DNA of 8,371 nt from an uncultured Halieaceae bacterium (GTDB lineage Bacteria; Pseudomonadota; Gammaproteobacteria; Pseudomonadales; Halieaceae): the NCBI GenBank assembly GCA_913063005.1, contig CAJXZI010000074.1, positions 1 to 8,371 on the forward strand, read 5' to 3'. The position numbers were made by a program, and so were the translations under genes. Positions within the stretch are counted from its first letter, which is position 1. Each line of letters starts with the position of its first letter. Positions 1 through 6,697 of the stretch are shown piece after piece. The notes beneath the pieces are model-generated. The model searched no databases, had not been told where the DNA came from, and saw only the letters and a program-made list of their open reading frames with translations.

Positions 1-1
1 A

Positions 2-361
2 GATGAGCAAAAACGTCTCGCTGCGGAGGCGGCCCTCGAGGCCCTTCGGCCCACCCTGGGGGCGGGGGTGGTCCTGGGTATTGGCACCGGGTCCACCACA
101 AACTGTTTTATTGATGCGCTAGGGCCTTTGAAGGATCAGTTCGACGGGGCCGTCGCCAGCAGCGTCGCCTCTGCCAGGCGGCTGGAGGGCCACGGCATTC
201 GCGTGCTGTCCCTCCAGGAAAGCGGTCCCCTGGCTCTCTACATCGACGGCGCCGATGAGGCGGACCCCAACCTCGCCCTGATCAAGGGCGGCGGCGCAGC
301 CCTCACGCAGGAGAAGATCGTCGCCAGCGCCGCGGAGACCTTCTACTGCCTCGTGGACCCC
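2..361 (+). CDS. rpiA: Ribose-5-phosphate isomerase A, N-terminal part only (cut at both ends)
   Basis: RpiA interconverts ribose-5-phosphate and ribulose-5-phosphate in the cytoplasmic non-oxidative pentose phosphate pathway. The reading frame is already open at base 2 (DEQKRLAAEAALEAL...), so the true start lies just left of the window. Family motifs appear in order: the phosphate-binding GIGTGST loop (about bases 77-97), the DGADE motif (about 245-259) and the catalytic IKGGGAALTQEK stretch (about 281-316), which carries the Lys and Glu matching E. coli Lys94 and Glu103. The match ends near CLVDP at about base 361. The usual remaining half (the family is about 220 residues) is missing. The frame stays open to a stop at 550, but those residues are antisense to the neighbouring peroxidase and do not resemble RpiA. 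GC here is about 67% by hand count, against about 50% in the next 240 bases, which points to a different origin. Identity is secure; the gene cannot be functional as it stands. Confidence 0.9.
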
Positions 362-364
362 AGA
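362..364. other. Junction truncating rpiA and the peroxidase gene
   Basis: RpiA homology on the + strand ends at about 361 and peroxidase homology on the - strand ends at about 362-364. Codons of the two genes are in register across the point, so both frames run on into each other's antisense strand. Hand-counted GC falls from 241/360 (bases 1-360) to 121/240 (bases 361-600). I see no transposase, terminal repeats or tRNA at the point. The junction could be placed several bases either way. Confidence 0.75.
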
Positions 365-805
365 GACCACGTATTTGTTGAAGTTCCAGCGTGGGTAACC
401 CTTAGCTTCGCCCAATCCCTTGAACACAGGATTGGCGTCACGCCCGCGGACAGAGCTAGTTGCCATGACGGGGAAAGACACGTCGTACTTTTCAAAACAA
501 ACAGTTGCTGCATCAGCCTCGTCGTTTTCCTCCTGGAAGAAATCGTCTGAGGAGAAACCCACCACTACCAGACCTTTATCCTTGTAATCTTGGTGGAGTT
601 GCTCAAGCCCAGTGAACTGAGGTGTGTATCCGCAGTTGCTCGCCGTGTTGACGATAAGCATTGGCTTTCCAGCGTAGCTCTCACAGAAGTTCACAGTCTC
701 CTTTGAGCTTAGCTTGCGCATTTCAGTGTTCAGGAACTCTGGGCACGAGAAAGCGGTTGCGGAAGCGGTCATACCGATGGTGAAAGCGAGAAGTGTGCGT
801 TTCAT
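362..805 (-). CDS. Periplasmic glutathione-peroxidase-like protein, 3'-truncated
   Basis: This is a thiol peroxidase of the glutathione peroxidase superfamily, which reduces peroxides. The ATG at 805 is preferred to the one at 811 because a GGAGG at 813-817 lies 7 bases upstream of it. Residues 1 to about 18 (MKRTLLAFTIGMTASATA) look like a Sec signal peptide, so it should act in the periplasm. NTASNCGYTPQ (53-63) carries the peroxidatic Cys58, and WNFNKYVV (140-147) supplies the family Trp140 and Asn141. The catalytic Gln of the usual GFPxNQF motif is replaced: GFSSDDF (83-89) has Asp88. A second Cys (Cys103) could be the resolving residue. After about residue 148 the homology ends and the frame continues antisense to rpiA until a stop at 119, giving a chimeric tail of about 81 residues. 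The last 25-35 family residues are missing. It lies 112 bp downstream of the alpha/beta hydrolase gene on the same strand. Confidence 0.85.
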
Positions 806-830
806 AGTCATTCCTCCAATGTGGCTGATG

Positions 831-836
831 AGTATA
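831..836 (-). promoter_or_regulatory. Possible -10 element for the peroxidase gene
   Basis: On the - strand TATACT lies 13 bases upstream of the GGAGG ribosome site, which would give a short leader. The -35 zone is covered by a tandem heptamer (AAAGTTT twice, 841-854) and has no good TTGACA match, so the promoter may need an activator or an alternative sigma factor. The nonamer ACCTATACT occurs again on the - strand at about 891-899. This rests on pattern alone. Confidence 0.3.
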
Positions 837-917
837 GGTCAAACTTTAAACTTTAGTTCACAATACAGATGATCCGTCGAATGCCTGTCCAGTATAGGTG
901 GCGGTGCGCTGACGCGA

Positions 918-1838
918 TTAAAGACGTTCGAGAAGCTGCTCCACTTCGTTCATCGTCCACTCTGGATGACAGTGGTAGGACGACGCATGTGTGCCCCAAC
1001 GTCCCTTATCTGCCAGGCAGGGGTGTTCGGGAGCGATGTAGGGAACATAACTCAGCGCCGCATTAGCGTTCTGCTGTGCTAGCTGCTCGGTCCAAATCGA
1101 CCGCGTGATTGGGTCATTTTTGTTTTGCAAAATCTGTATGGGAAGCGAGAGTTGGGACGCTACCGGTAGTGCATCGTATTGCCCTCGAGGCAGACTCCAG
1201 AAGTAGGGGGCTAACAGCCCCATGGGCCTAAACAAGGCAGGAGGAAGTCCGTACCCAACGTAGCCGCCCTGTGCGAGTGCGTCCGCCGTATTGAGCATGG
1301 GGTCGAATAACAATAACCCGTCAGCCGCCAAGCCATCAGCGATGGCATAAATAGCGGTAGCACCTCCCATAGAGAGCCCACACACGATGAGCGGTGCGTC
1401 ATTGGGTTGGTTTTTATTCAGCCAGTCGCTCGCTGCTTGAACATCTCGATACTCGGTCGCACCCATCCGTAAATAGCCGTCAGTAAAGGTCGAGTTACCG
1501 TGATTACGCTGATCGAAAGTAAAAACAGAGATACCGTTGGCCTGTAGATTTTCATAAAACCCGAGGGTGTTGAAAAAGGGTGAATAGCGGCTAGATCCAG
1601 CGCCGTGGACAAACAGTAGCGTTGCTCGGGCGTTCTCTGCTGGGTACCACCAGCCCTCGAGCATCAAGCCCTCGCTCTCAAAGATAATCGCTTCATATAG
1701 GTCGGGAGCTGAGGGGCTGACCGTGACCCTTTCCGACCCTGTTTTGAGTCCCAGCGCGGGCATTGCGATTCCGTATAGCGCAACAAAAAGAGCGATGAGT
1801 CCAACGGAGTATAGAGCGGCAGTCAGCATGGATTTCAT
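918..1838 (-). CDS. Membrane-anchored alpha/beta hydrolase
   Basis: This is a 306-residue serine hydrolase of the alpha/beta fold; its substrate cannot be told from sequence. Residues 4-29 form one hydrophobic N-terminal segment without a clear cleavage site, suggesting an inner-membrane anchor with the catalytic domain outside. FVHGAG (76-81) is the oxyanion-hole HG motif after strand beta-3. GLSMGG (154-159) is the nucleophile elbow with Ser156. LQNKND (237-242) places the likely acid Asp242 at the end of a late strand. Candidate catalytic histidines are His272, His284, His289 and His291; the C-terminal HASSYHCHPEW cluster is unusually rich in His. The start is 14 bases after the HAD phosphatase stop and has no clear Shine-Dalgarno, which suggests translational coupling. 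It may be a monoacylglycerol lipase or an uncharacterised esterase; I would not go beyond hydrolase. Confidence 0.85.
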   Translation of the reverse strand: MKSMLTAALYSVGLIALFVALYGIAMPALGLKTGSERVTVSPSAPDLYEAIIFESEGLMLEGWWYPAENARATLLFVHGAGSSRYSPFFNTLGFYENLQANGISVFTFDQRNHGNSTFTDGYLRMGATEYRDVQAASDWLNKNQPNDAPLIVCGLSMGGATAIYAIADGLAADGLLLFDPMLNTADALAQGGYVGYGLPPALFRPMGLLAPYFWSLPRGQYDALPVASQLSLPIQILQNKNDPITRSIWTEQLAQQNANAALSYVPYIAPEHPCLADKGRWGTHASSYHCHPEWTMNEVEQLLERL

Positions 1839-1852
1839 GATCTGTCGAGTGA

Positions 1853-2674
1853 TTAAAGGCCGAAGCGTTGGCGTAAGAATTTTGCGACGCCGTCCTCATC
1901 GTGGTGACCGATGACGTCAGTCGCCAATGCTTTAAGTTCATCGTCTGCGTTTGCCACAGCATATGACTCTGTCGCGACTTCAAATAGGCTGAGGTCATTG
2001 TCGCCATCCCCGAAGGCGATAATCTCGGAGTAGCCAGAGGCCTCTGCAACGTGACGAACACCATTGCCCTTAGACCCCTCGCTGTGATGCACGTCTAACC
2101 AAGCCAAACCCTGCTCTTTCAGAGCGATGCCGGTGTAGGCTACAAGGTGTGGGTGATGAGCTACGAAGTCTACAACGCGGTTAACGGCTTCTTGCGAGCC
2201 CATTGCAGATATATTGATGACATGGGCGTTATCGGGCATTTCTTCGATGCTTTGGAGCGGTAATTCACGCTCTTTTTCAAAGAGGTGCGCAAGTTTGATT
2301 TCGTATCCCTCTCTGAGTGGCGCGTGATAAACGGCGTGACGATCGCCGTGTTCAAGGGAGAATACGAAGGGGGTCAATTGGCTCTGAATGAAAATACCAA
2401 TCACATCATTCACTTCAGAGGGGGTGAGTAGGTGGTGGTGGCTGTAGCTTCGTTCGCTGGGCTCCCAAATGACGGCACCGTTCTTAAGCACCATCGATCG
2501 ACTGAAGCCATTGTTATCGAGCGGCTGCAAAGCGGCTTGGAGGGTTCTTCCTGTTGCGATGGTGTAATCGATGTCAGCCTGACGCATCAGCCTGAGGGTT
2601 TCCTGAGTGTATACCGAGATCTGCGACTGGGCGTTGAGCAGCGTTCTGTCCATGTCAAAAACTACTAGTGTCAT
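1853..2674 (-). CDS. Cof-type HAD-IIB family phosphatase
   Basis: This 273-residue protein is a cytoplasmic Mg-dependent haloacid-dehalogenase-superfamily phosphatase, of the group acting on small sugar phosphates or related metabolites. All four HAD motifs are present: motif I FDMDRT with nucleophile Asp7 and acid/base Asp9; motif II Thr41 in IATGRT; motif III Lys202 in SEGSKGNGV; and motif IV GDGDND (222-227). NGA (65-67) before the cap and the long cap insert (about 80-195) are typical of subfamily IIB (Cof, YbiV, YidA). The length is normal for the family. The ATG at 2674 lets the protein start five residues before motif I, as usual. It is first in a two-gene - strand unit with the alpha/beta hydrolase (14-bp gap), so both are probably co-transcribed. 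The substrate cannot be assigned. Confidence 0.92.
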   Translation of the reverse strand: MTLVVFDMDRTLLNAQSQISVYTQETLRLMRQADIDYTIATGRTLQAALQPLDNNGFSRSMVLKNGAVIWEPSERSYSHHHLLTPSEVNDVIGIFIQSQLTPFVFSLEHGDRHAVYHAPLREGYEIKLAHLFEKERELPLQSIEEMPDNAHVINISAMGSQEAVNRVVDFVAHHPHLVAYTGIALKEQGLAWLDVHHSEGSKGNGVRHVAEASGYSEIIAFGDGDNDLSLFEVATESYAVANADDELKALATDVIGHHDEDGVAKFLRQRFGL

Positions 2675-2740
2675 CTCGCTGCGCCTTCAAATATAACTAA
2701 GAGATTGTTTACAAAGGTTATCGGTTGTCTCCCGCCTAAT

Positions 2741-2759
2741 CTAGGGAAGATTACCCTAG
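2741..2759. repeat. Perfect dyad CTAGGG-N7-CCCTAG
   Basis: Two 6-base arms are perfect inverted repeats separated by 7 bases. Neither strand shows a T-run after it, so it is not an intrinsic terminator. It lies 67 bases upstream of the HAD phosphatase start, where an operator or a 5'-leader hairpin would fit. No regulator is suggested by the sequence. Confidence 0.5.
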
Positions 2760-2967
2760 CGTGCGTTCCGAAAGGGGCAGAATCGTGGCAGTGGTGTTTG
2801 TTCAATATTGATTATGAGCAGGGGATTACTTCGTCAGAGAATGGATCGCACGGGGTGGCAAGCAATCGATACAGTGTCACATGTGTTCTACTGGACCTCG
2901 AAAATTTCCGGGGTGGCGGGGTGCATGAGTGCATGGGATCTGGGGGCATATACGGAATACTATTGGG

Positions 2968-3030
2968 CAACCAGCAACCAGCAACCAGCAACCAGCAACC
3001 AGCAACCAGCAACCAGCAACCAGCAACCAG
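2968..3030. repeat. Heptanucleotide tandem array, (CAACCAG) x 9
   Basis: Nine perfect, uninterrupted 7-bp units total 63 bp. They are flanked by TATTGGG on the left and CGATTGGCATTGG on the right. The absence of any degenerate unit suggests recent expansion or active slippage. The array ends 125 bp upstream of the FAD oxidoreductase start. On the - strand it reads CTGGTTG, with GG pairs spaced every 7 bases. A 7-bp unit shifts frame with each copy gained or lost, but no credible coding frame crosses it, so any effect would be on promoter spacing or mRNA leader structure. Confidence 0.97.
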
Positions 3031-3155
3031 CGATTGGCATTGGTATCCACGAACGGTTGTCGCTACCGGATCCAGTATCGTGAATTGGTGATGCTAATCG
3101 TTCAATGAGCGGGTGCTATGGGGTAGTGTTGTGAAACAAAGGTAGAGGCTAGAAC

Positions 3156-4406
3156 GTGTCAAAGGATAAGCAAGGTATTGATCGTCGCGCATTTAATCGC
3201 TTAATGCTCTCATCAATGGCGGTAACCGGAATTGCGAATAAGGCAGCTGCAACCGCGGAAGCTCCTCACATTGCGGTCATAGGCGCTGGAATTGTCGGTT
3301 CGAGCATTGCTTACAATCTTGTAAAACAGGGTGCTCGCGTGACGTTGATTGACCGATCGACGGTGGGTGGTGGAACGAGCCACGGAACCTTCGCCTGGAT
3401 TAACGCAACCTGGGCCAAGCAGCCTCGGCACTATCACAGGTTCAATCAACTTGGGATCGAAGCTTGGTATCGCTTACAGGAAGAATTAAGTCTCCCCCTT
3501 AAATGGGGTGGTTCACTAGAGTGGTTTAACTCGGAGACTCGTCAGCAACGCCTTGCTGATGACATAGCAGAACAGCAGCAATGGGACGAGCCGGCAAGAA
3601 TGATCGATGTAATCGAAGCCACAGGTCTTGAACCCAACGCCCACTTCGGTGAAGCAGAGCAAGTCGCGTACTCGCCTCGCGATGGTGCAGTCGATGCACG
3701 ATTTGCCTCGCAACGGATGGTCAAGGCCGCAGAAAGACTTGGCTTAACGTTATTCGAAAACTGCGATGTTAACGGCGTTACTACCGCTGGAAACGGGCAG
3801 TCAGTGCTTAAAACGACACGTGGAGATATCGAAGTCGATAAGTACGTTATAGCAACGGGGGCTGATCCCGAGGCAACAATCGCACTCGCAGGAGTCGACA
3901 TTCCTCAGCGCTCTACGCCGGGCGTCATTGTCATCACTGAGCCTTTACCAAAGATGCTAAACACGATTTTTGTGGCACCCGGTGTACATGTTCACCAGCG
4001 TTTGGATGGGCGAATTGTGCTGGGAGAGCAGGATGGTGCCCCTAATACCGCAGCGCACAAACAGCGACTTGCAAGCTATCCCACGCAATTTCCATCAGAT
4101 GACATAGCCCAGGAGCACGCAAAAAGGCTGTTGGATACAGCTAGGCTGTTCCTACCCTCACTGGGTCGGGACGTCGTTGTGGAAGAGGTGGTTATCGGCT
4201 GGCGACCACTGCCACTCGACGGGCACCCGGTTATCGGCCCGAGCCCTGCTTTACCCAATAGCTACATTGCTATCATGCACAGTGGGGTGTCATTGGCACC
4301 AATCGTGGGTGAAATGGTATCGGATGAATTGATGAACGCTTCGAGTCGACCCGAGTTGGCGCTTTACAGGGCATCGCGAGGTTTCCAGCGCATCAAACGG
4401 TACTGA
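3156..4406 (+). CDS. Tat-exported FAD-dependent oxidoreductase, DAO (D-amino acid/glycine oxidase) family
   Basis: This 416-residue flavoprotein probably oxidises an amine or amino acid, passing electrons to O2 or a respiratory acceptor; the exact substrate is unknown. The GTG start at 3156 is supported by AGAGG at 3144-3148, 7 bases upstream. Residues 9-35 form a twin-arginine signal: DRRAFNR, then a mildly hydrophobic stretch and an Ala-rich end, so it should be exported folded with FAD already bound. The Rossmann motif GAGIVG is at 43-48, with Asp66 closing the second strand (RVTLIDRS). VIATGAD (231-237) is the second FAD contact, and GWRPLPLDGHPVIGP (348-362) with HSGVSLAPIVGEM (375-387) is the C-terminal FAD-binding signature of DAO enzymes. 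The length is typical. It stands alone on the + strand between - strand units. If it uses O2 it would release H2O2 in the periplasm, which would fit the peroxide-defence genes nearby; this is an inference. Confidence 0.9.
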   Translation: MSKDKQGIDRRAFNRLMLSSMAVTGIANKAAATAEAPHIAVIGAGIVGSSIAYNLVKQGARVTLIDRSTVGGGTSHGTFAWINATWAKQPRHYHRFNQLGIEAWYRLQEELSLPLKWGGSLEWFNSETRQQRLADDIAEQQQWDEPARMIDVIEATGLEPNAHFGEAEQVAYSPRDGAVDARFASQRMVKAAERLGLTLFENCDVNGVTTAGNGQSVLKTTRGDIEVDKYVIATGADPEATIALAGVDIPQRSTPGVIVITEPLPKMLNTIFVAPGVHVHQRLDGRIVLGEQDGAPNTAAHKQRLASYPTQFPSDDIAQEHAKRLLDTARLFLPSLGRDVVVEEVVIGWRPLPLDGHPVIGPSPALPNSYIAIMHSGVSLAPIVGEMVSDELMNASSRPELALYRASRGFQRIKRY

Positions 4407-4678
4407 TACCTTTATCGGGAATTCACCGGAGACACCGATGATGACAACATTTTTCACACCAATCTCGACCCGCAAACTGCACACTGTCAGTCCTTTTGCC
4501 GAGAGTTGACAGCTTGATAGCGCAGCAAACGCCACTGGGGTTGCATATCAGGGAAGGAAACACGCTGGAGCTCAGCTCAGCTCGCCCTCTGCGCTCACGA
4601 CTCACCCGCCCACTTCGCACCCCCTGACCACTCAGGCGACAGTGAGTGCGTAAGTTCATTTCGGTTGAGAACAGATAT
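4407..4678. other. Stretch without a gene after the FAD oxidoreductase
   Basis: Together with the terminator this fills 314 bp between the two convergent units. Short open frames on the - strand have no ribosome sites and overlap each other or the oxidoreductase. It shows a TTGACA at about 4507 with no matching -10 at 16-18 bases, and a trivial tandem of AGCTC x 3 at 4569-4583. I see no tRNA, insertion sequence or conserved peptide. Confidence 0.55.
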
Positions 4679-4706
4679 AAAAAGGGCCCCTGTCGGAGCC
4701 CTTTTT
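4679..4706. terminator. Bidirectional rho-independent terminator
   Basis: AAAAAGGGC pairs with GCCCTTTTT, with two more C-G pairs beyond one internal mismatch and a TGTC loop. The A-run and T-run make it work on both strands. It lies 14 bases after the DUF3501 stop on the - strand and is well placed to end that operon. On the + strand it would stop transcripts from the FAD oxidoreductase 272 bases upstream. Confidence 0.9.
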
Positions 4707-4720
4707 AAGTCAAGCTTACT

Positions 4721-5317
4721 TCAGTGAGAGGTGAGAACGAGGTCTTTGGTCAACGCATCTCTTGTTGCCTGAGCGACTTCAAAACGAGCAATGGGGTAGG
4801 CGGCATGCTCCACACTTGCAAAGAGTTTTGCTCCGTCTTTTAACGCGGCAATTTGCTCTGTCGAGAGCTCAAAGCGCATGAAATGCACTGCAGATGTCTT
4901 CTCTTCAGTTTCGCGCTCAAGGTCTTCATCCGCAATGACTTGTGCTACGCCATGGCCTTCAATCTCGAGGTTGATGCAATTCTCGATACCGCGCATCTCG
5001 CGGAGTCGCTCTGCACGCACCGCTGGGTCACCAAATTCAATCATGAAGGTCGCTTTCCAGTTGGTGCCGTCTGGAATCAGAGGGTTGTAAGCTTCGAGCT
5101 CTTCCTCGATACCGGCAACCTCAAACACCTTCTCAATGCGAAGCATTTCCTGGACTTGGTAGCGAATGGTCAGCGCATCTTCAAAGTAAATGCGTGCGTT
5201 CTCCCCGAGCGCTAGCTGGCGCGTCTTTTTGTGCGCAAGAACTTCAGCGCGGAAATTCTCGCGCTGCTCAGAGTACTGTTCTAGCGACCAGAGATCGCTG
5301 CGTGTCAAATGAGGCAT
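4721..5317 (-). CDS. DUF3501 family protein
   Basis: This 198-residue soluble protein has no signal peptide or membrane segment, and its biochemical function is not established. Landmarks that I recognise as DUF3501 are: the N-terminal LTRSDLWSLEQYSEQRENFRAEVLAHKK (4-31); YFEDALTIRYQVQEMLRIEKVF (44-65); EEELEAYNPLIPDGTNWKATFMIEF (71-95); IADEDLER (128-135); and KTSAVHFMRFEL (140-151) with His145. There is only one Cys (Cys114), so it is not itself an Fe-S or dithiol protein. The ATG at 5317 is chosen over the in-frame TTG at 5320 because AAGGAG ends 7 bases upstream of the ATG (GGAG at 5325-5328). It is the last gene of the rubrerythrin / Fe-S protein operon, 15 bp after the Fe-S gene, and is followed by a strong terminator. 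Its fixed company with those genes suggests a partner or assembly role in the peroxide-reducing system. Confidence 0.9.
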   Translation of the reverse strand: MPHLTRSDLWSLEQYSEQRENFRAEVLAHKKTRQLALGENARIYFEDALTIRYQVQEMLRIEKVFEVAGIEEELEAYNPLIPDGTNWKATFMIEFGDPAVRAERLREMRGIENCINLEIEGHGVAQVIADEDLERETEEKTSAVHFMRFELSTEQIAALKDGAKLFASVEHAAYPIARFEVAQATRDALTKDLVLTSH

Positions 5318-5332
5318 CAATAATCTCCTTGT

Positions 5333-6661
5333 TTAATTAATTCCGTAAGCCATGCGCAATAACGTCATCGGGTGCTCAGCACTGCTGACCCCATCTGCCA
5401 GATTGGCAATATGCTCGCCAGCCATCGGACAATCCGAAATAAAGTGATCGGGTTTCTGATCGTTAACCTTGCGCACGGTCGGCCGCGCTATTTTAACGGA
5501 CTTGTCGCGCGTTTCCTTTTTCACTGCATAAGTTCCGTCGTGACCAGAACACCGCTCGTGGGCGACAACAGTCGTTTCCTCTACCAATGACAAGATGTCA
5601 CGGGTTTTAAGTCCAATATTTTGCACGCGCTGATGGCAAGCAACCTGGTAGGCGATGTTACCAAGGCTCTCTGCAAAATCAGTTTTTAGGGCCTCGCCCT
5701 TGTGCCGCATCCATAGGTACTCGAATGGATCGTAGAAGGCATTTTTCACCTTCAATACATCGGGGTCATCTGGGAAAAGTAGCGGCAGTTCTTGCTTGTA
5801 CATCAAAACGCACGAGGGGATCGGTGCAGTCAGGTCGTAACCCTGATCAACGAGTCCTGCGAGTAGCGGGATGTTGGCCTCTTTCAACGCTTCGACCGCG
5901 TCAAGGTCACCCAGTTCGAGTTTGGGCATACCGCAGCACTTCTCCTTAGGGATGACATCAATGCTGATATCGTTGTGCTGAAAGACTTTTATGAAATCCT
6001 CACCAATTGTTGGGCTCGAGTAGTTGCCGTAACAGGTGGCGTACAAGGCGAGCTTGCCTGTGGTTGCACCAACAGGAGTTGCTTCAATATCAGTTACCAG
6101 CTTCTTCGCACGCTTGATGAGCGTATTCCTGTGGATTTCAGGCAGTGGTGCTTCTGCTGCGATATCAAACGTACTCTCCAGTGCTTTTCTGAACGTACCG
6201 TTCTTATTTAGCGCATTGGCCGTAACGTCCACTAACGGAATCGTTGAGATAGTGCTCATAAGCGCGTCGGTGGAGGTCAGGACCTTGTCGCGGAGCTTCG
6301 CACCTTTGTCCTTAAAGTTTTGTGCTTTCGCGCGCAACATCAGGTGCGGGAAGTCCACATTGAATTCGTGTGGTGGTACGTAGGGACACTTTGTTAGGTA
6401 GCAAAGGTCGCACATGTAACACTGATCGACCACTTTGTCGTAATCATCGAGCGCGACACCGTCCACCTCAAGCGTCTCAGACTCGTCGATGAGGTCGAAG
6501 AGGGTTGGGAATGAGTCGCATAAACTCACGCAGCGCCGACAGCCGTGGCAGACGTCGTAGACTCGTGCGAGCTCTTCGTTTAGTGAGTCTCGGTCCCAAA
6601 ACTCCTCTGTTTTCCACTCTACGGGGTGTCGAGTTGGCGCTTCAACGCTACCTTCACGCAT
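5333..6661 (-). CDS. Two-cluster Fe-S oxidoreductase (GlpC/HdrD-like)
   Basis: This 442-residue soluble electron-transfer protein resembles the anaerobic glycerol-3-phosphate dehydrogenase C subunit and heterodisulfide reductase HdrD. Two ferredoxin-type [4Fe-4S] motifs lie near the N-terminus: CHGCRRCVSLC (Cys38, 41, 44, 48) and CYMCDLCYLTKCP (Cys81, 84, 87, 92). Two cysteine-rich CCG-type domains follow. The first runs from Cys210 to KCCGMPKLELGD (Cys242, Cys243). The second runs from ACHQR (Cys342) to ERCSGHDGTY (Cys371), where the second Cys of CCG is Ser, with Cys411 in ISDCPMAGEH near the end. There are no membrane segments, unlike quinone-linked relatives. AAAGGA sits 7 bases before the ATG at 6661. 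It is the middle gene of the operon, 76 bp after rubrerythrin and 15 bp before DUF3501. The likely role, by inference, is electron delivery to the rubrerythrin. No GlpA, GlpB or HdrE partner is present, so the glpC name is not justified. Confidence 0.92.
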   Translation of the reverse strand: MREGSVEAPTRHPVEWKTEEFWDRDSLNEELARVYDVCHGCRRCVSLCDSFPTLFDLIDESETLEVDGVALDDYDKVVDQCYMCDLCYLTKCPYVPPHEFNVDFPHLMLRAKAQNFKDKGAKLRDKVLTSTDALMSTISTIPLVDVTANALNKNGTFRKALESTFDIAAEAPLPEIHRNTLIKRAKKLVTDIEATPVGATTGKLALYATCYGNYSSPTIGEDFIKVFQHNDISIDVIPKEKCCGMPKLELGDLDAVEALKEANIPLLAGLVDQGYDLTAPIPSCVLMYKQELPLLFPDDPDVLKVKNAFYDPFEYLWMRHKGEALKTDFAESLGNIAYQVACHQRVQNIGLKTRDILSLVEETTVVAHERCSGHDGTYAVKKETRDKSVKIARPTVRKVNDQKPDHFISDCPMAGEHIANLADGVSSAEHPMTLLRMAYGIN

Positions 6662-6697
6662 CTCTCAATCCTTTGTTAATTGGGTTTAACCAAAAGA

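Larger units (their letters stand above)
2675..3155. other. 481-bp stretch without a convincing gene, upstream of the FAD oxidoreductase
   Basis: This region separates the divergent HAD phosphatase and FAD oxidoreductase genes. Open frames exist (for example 2705-3091 on +), but they overlap one another in different frames, have no Shine-Dalgarno, give low-complexity or cysteine/tryptophan-rich peptides and resemble no family I know. The stretch contains a dyad at 2741-2759 and a perfect heptamer array at 2968-3030. An AGAGG at 3144-3148 serves the gene that starts at 3156. It must hold the promoters of both flanking genes, but no strong sigma-70 pair stands out. Confidence 0.6.

Noticed and set aside
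119..361. Continuation of the peroxidase frame to the stop at 119
   Set aside because: It is antisense of rpiA, with no peroxidase homology. It may be translated as a chimeric tail but is not part of the original gene.
362..550. Continuation of the rpiA frame to the stop at 550
   Set aside because: These residues are the antisense of the peroxidase gene and do not match RpiA, so they are not genuine coding sequence.
870..875. TGATCC as a -35 element of an RpoE/ChrR-type oxidative-stress promoter
   Set aside because: It is on the + strand, pointing away from the peroxidase gene, and no matching TCGTA lies at the right spacing.
1693..2064. - strand frame of 123 codons overlapping the HAD phosphatase and hydrolase genes
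   Set aside because: It is a shadow of two well-supported genes in another frame.
2968..3030. CRISPR array
   Set aside because: The units are 7 bp, contiguous and without spacers: a simple tandem repeat. No cas genes are present.
2705..3091. + strand open frame of 128 codons containing the heptamer array (NQQPATS x 3)
   Set aside because: It has no Shine-Dalgarno, an unlikely composition, a competing overlapping frame at 2808-3083 and no recognisable family. The array simply lacks stops in several frames.
4507..4540. TTGACA as a sigma-70 promoter in the 4407-4678 stretch
   Set aside because: No -10-like hexamer occurs 16-18 bases downstream and no gene follows on that strand.
4853..5215. 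+ strand frame of 120 codons opposite the DUF3501 gene
   Set aside because: It is antisense to a recognised family, with no ribosome site or known domain.
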